A stretch of 35,545 nt of DNA from Candidatus Poribacteria bacterium (GTDB lineage Bacteria; Poribacteria; WGA-4E; UBA9662), in the NCBI GenBank assembly GCA_012963885.1, contig DTUY01000212.1:32674-68218 (forward strand), given 5' to 3'. The notes beneath the pieces were generated by a model, which saw only the letters and a program-made list of their open reading frames with translations, was not told the DNA's origin and searched no databases. Shown here piece by piece: positions 35,097 to 35,545 of this stretch; the first letter of the stretch is position 1; each line of letters starts with the position of its first letter. Made by a program: the position numbers and the translations under genes.

Positions 35097-35480
35097 TTAC
35101 CTCATTTTAACGCCTTTGATCCAGTATGGAATCTGTACCGTGGCCATGCCAACCTTCGGCAGTTTGATGGTCGGCTCAATTACCAATGGCTGTTGATACA
35201 GTCACAGATGTTTCAGTTCCTGGCCTCGGATTGGAAGCTCAGACCAGTTGAGCCCTACAAAAAGGAGCCACAGCATGGTATAGAGGCCTACCATCATAGC
35301 CAGCGTCAGCAACTGGGAAAACCAGAGATTGTTCCACTTAGTTGGTTCCGGTTCCTCCCCATCACTGTGGCCAGAAGTTTAATCGAAACCATCTGGCGAA
35401 TCTGTGGAGTTGATATGGGAGGGCCTTCTTTCGCTTTTTCACCTTGGTCTCCAGTTTCGGCCAGTGTTTGAGTCACGACC
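35097..35480 (-). pseudogene. Possible decayed membrane-protein gene at right edge
   Basis: A minus-strand frame reads SDGEEPEPTKWNNLWFSQLL and LTLAMMVGLYTMLWLLFVGL (one clear membrane helix), then ELPIRGQELKHL. It hits TGA at 35202-35204, continues PTIKLPKVGMATVQIPYWIK and stops at 35097. Upstream the coding character moves to another frame (TLAETGDQGEKAKEGPPIS). This looks like one gene with one nonsense change and one frameshift. I do not recognise the family. A 92-codon plus-strand ORF over the same bases looks less protein-like. Confidence 0.33.
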
Positions 35481-35545
35481 TGCTTGACAATCGGTTAACA
35501 GTTGTTGTATTTGACACCTATTGCGAGTTCCTTTTTTGAATTTTG

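Noticed and set aside
1..35545. CRISPR array, complete insertion sequence, rRNA or tRNA
   Set aside because: No regularly spaced repeats, intact transposase with terminal inverted repeats, or RNA-gene landmarks were found on either strand by eye.

Overview
The window looks like a chromosome segment of a Candidatus Poribacteria-type bacterium, or a close relative in or near the FCB group. The best single clue is the C-terminus of the secreted subtilase (about 26.2 kb). It carries the 'LLQNFPNPFNAETWIP' form of the type IX secretion (T9SS) sorting domain, which I associate with poribacterial proteins. An SprA-like outer-membrane protein, a PorV-like barrel, a DUF6785-type membrane protein and four Gfo/Idh/MocA oxidoreductases fit the same picture. 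This placement rests on recall and was not searched. No rRNA, tRNA, CRISPR array or intact insertion sequence was found.

Layout. 1-5775: the 3' part of a giant SprA-like protein, open at the left edge, with Gly/Tyr-rich inserts and a perfect 15-bp inverted repeat in the coding sequence. 5.8-9.1 kb (minus): two Gfo/Idh/MocA oxidoreductases and an AlkA-like DNA glycosylase. 9.3-10.7 kb: a MATE exporter. 10.7-18.4 kb: a mosaic, eroded region. It holds remnants of a DegT/DnrJ aminotransferase, a formylglycine-generating-enzyme (FGE/SUMF1) domain, a T9SS sorting domain and a GDYXXLXXXY-domain protein. Among these sit a GC-rich PhyH-type dioxygenase, a lipoprotein, a very AT-rich secreted DNase I/sphingomyelinase-fold protein and a DUF6785-like membrane protein. 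18.7-24.4 kb: a catabolic neighbourhood with two oxidoreductases, an Ldh-family dehydrogenase, and a small membrane protein overlapping a sodium:solute symporter. 24.6-30.4 kb: the T9SS subtilase, a small orphan protein with its own promoter, a TPR protein, threonine aldolase and transketolase. 30.7-34.9 kb (minus): glycerate kinase, PorV-like barrel, FN3/sorting-domain protein and HAD hydrolase, tightly packed behind a near-consensus promoter. The right edge holds what may be another decayed membrane-protein gene.

How it fits together. Translocon (SprA), shuttle (PorV) and cargo (subtilase, FN3 protein) of a T9SS-like pathway are all present but scattered. The oxidoreductases, Ldh-family dehydrogenase, symporter and glycerate kinase suggest uptake and oxidation of sugar acids, polyols or similar compounds, with carbon passing through glycerate and the transketolase reactions. 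The number of recognisable pseudogenes in the gaps points to active gene loss and gain. All function calls come from reading motifs by eye; no database search was made.
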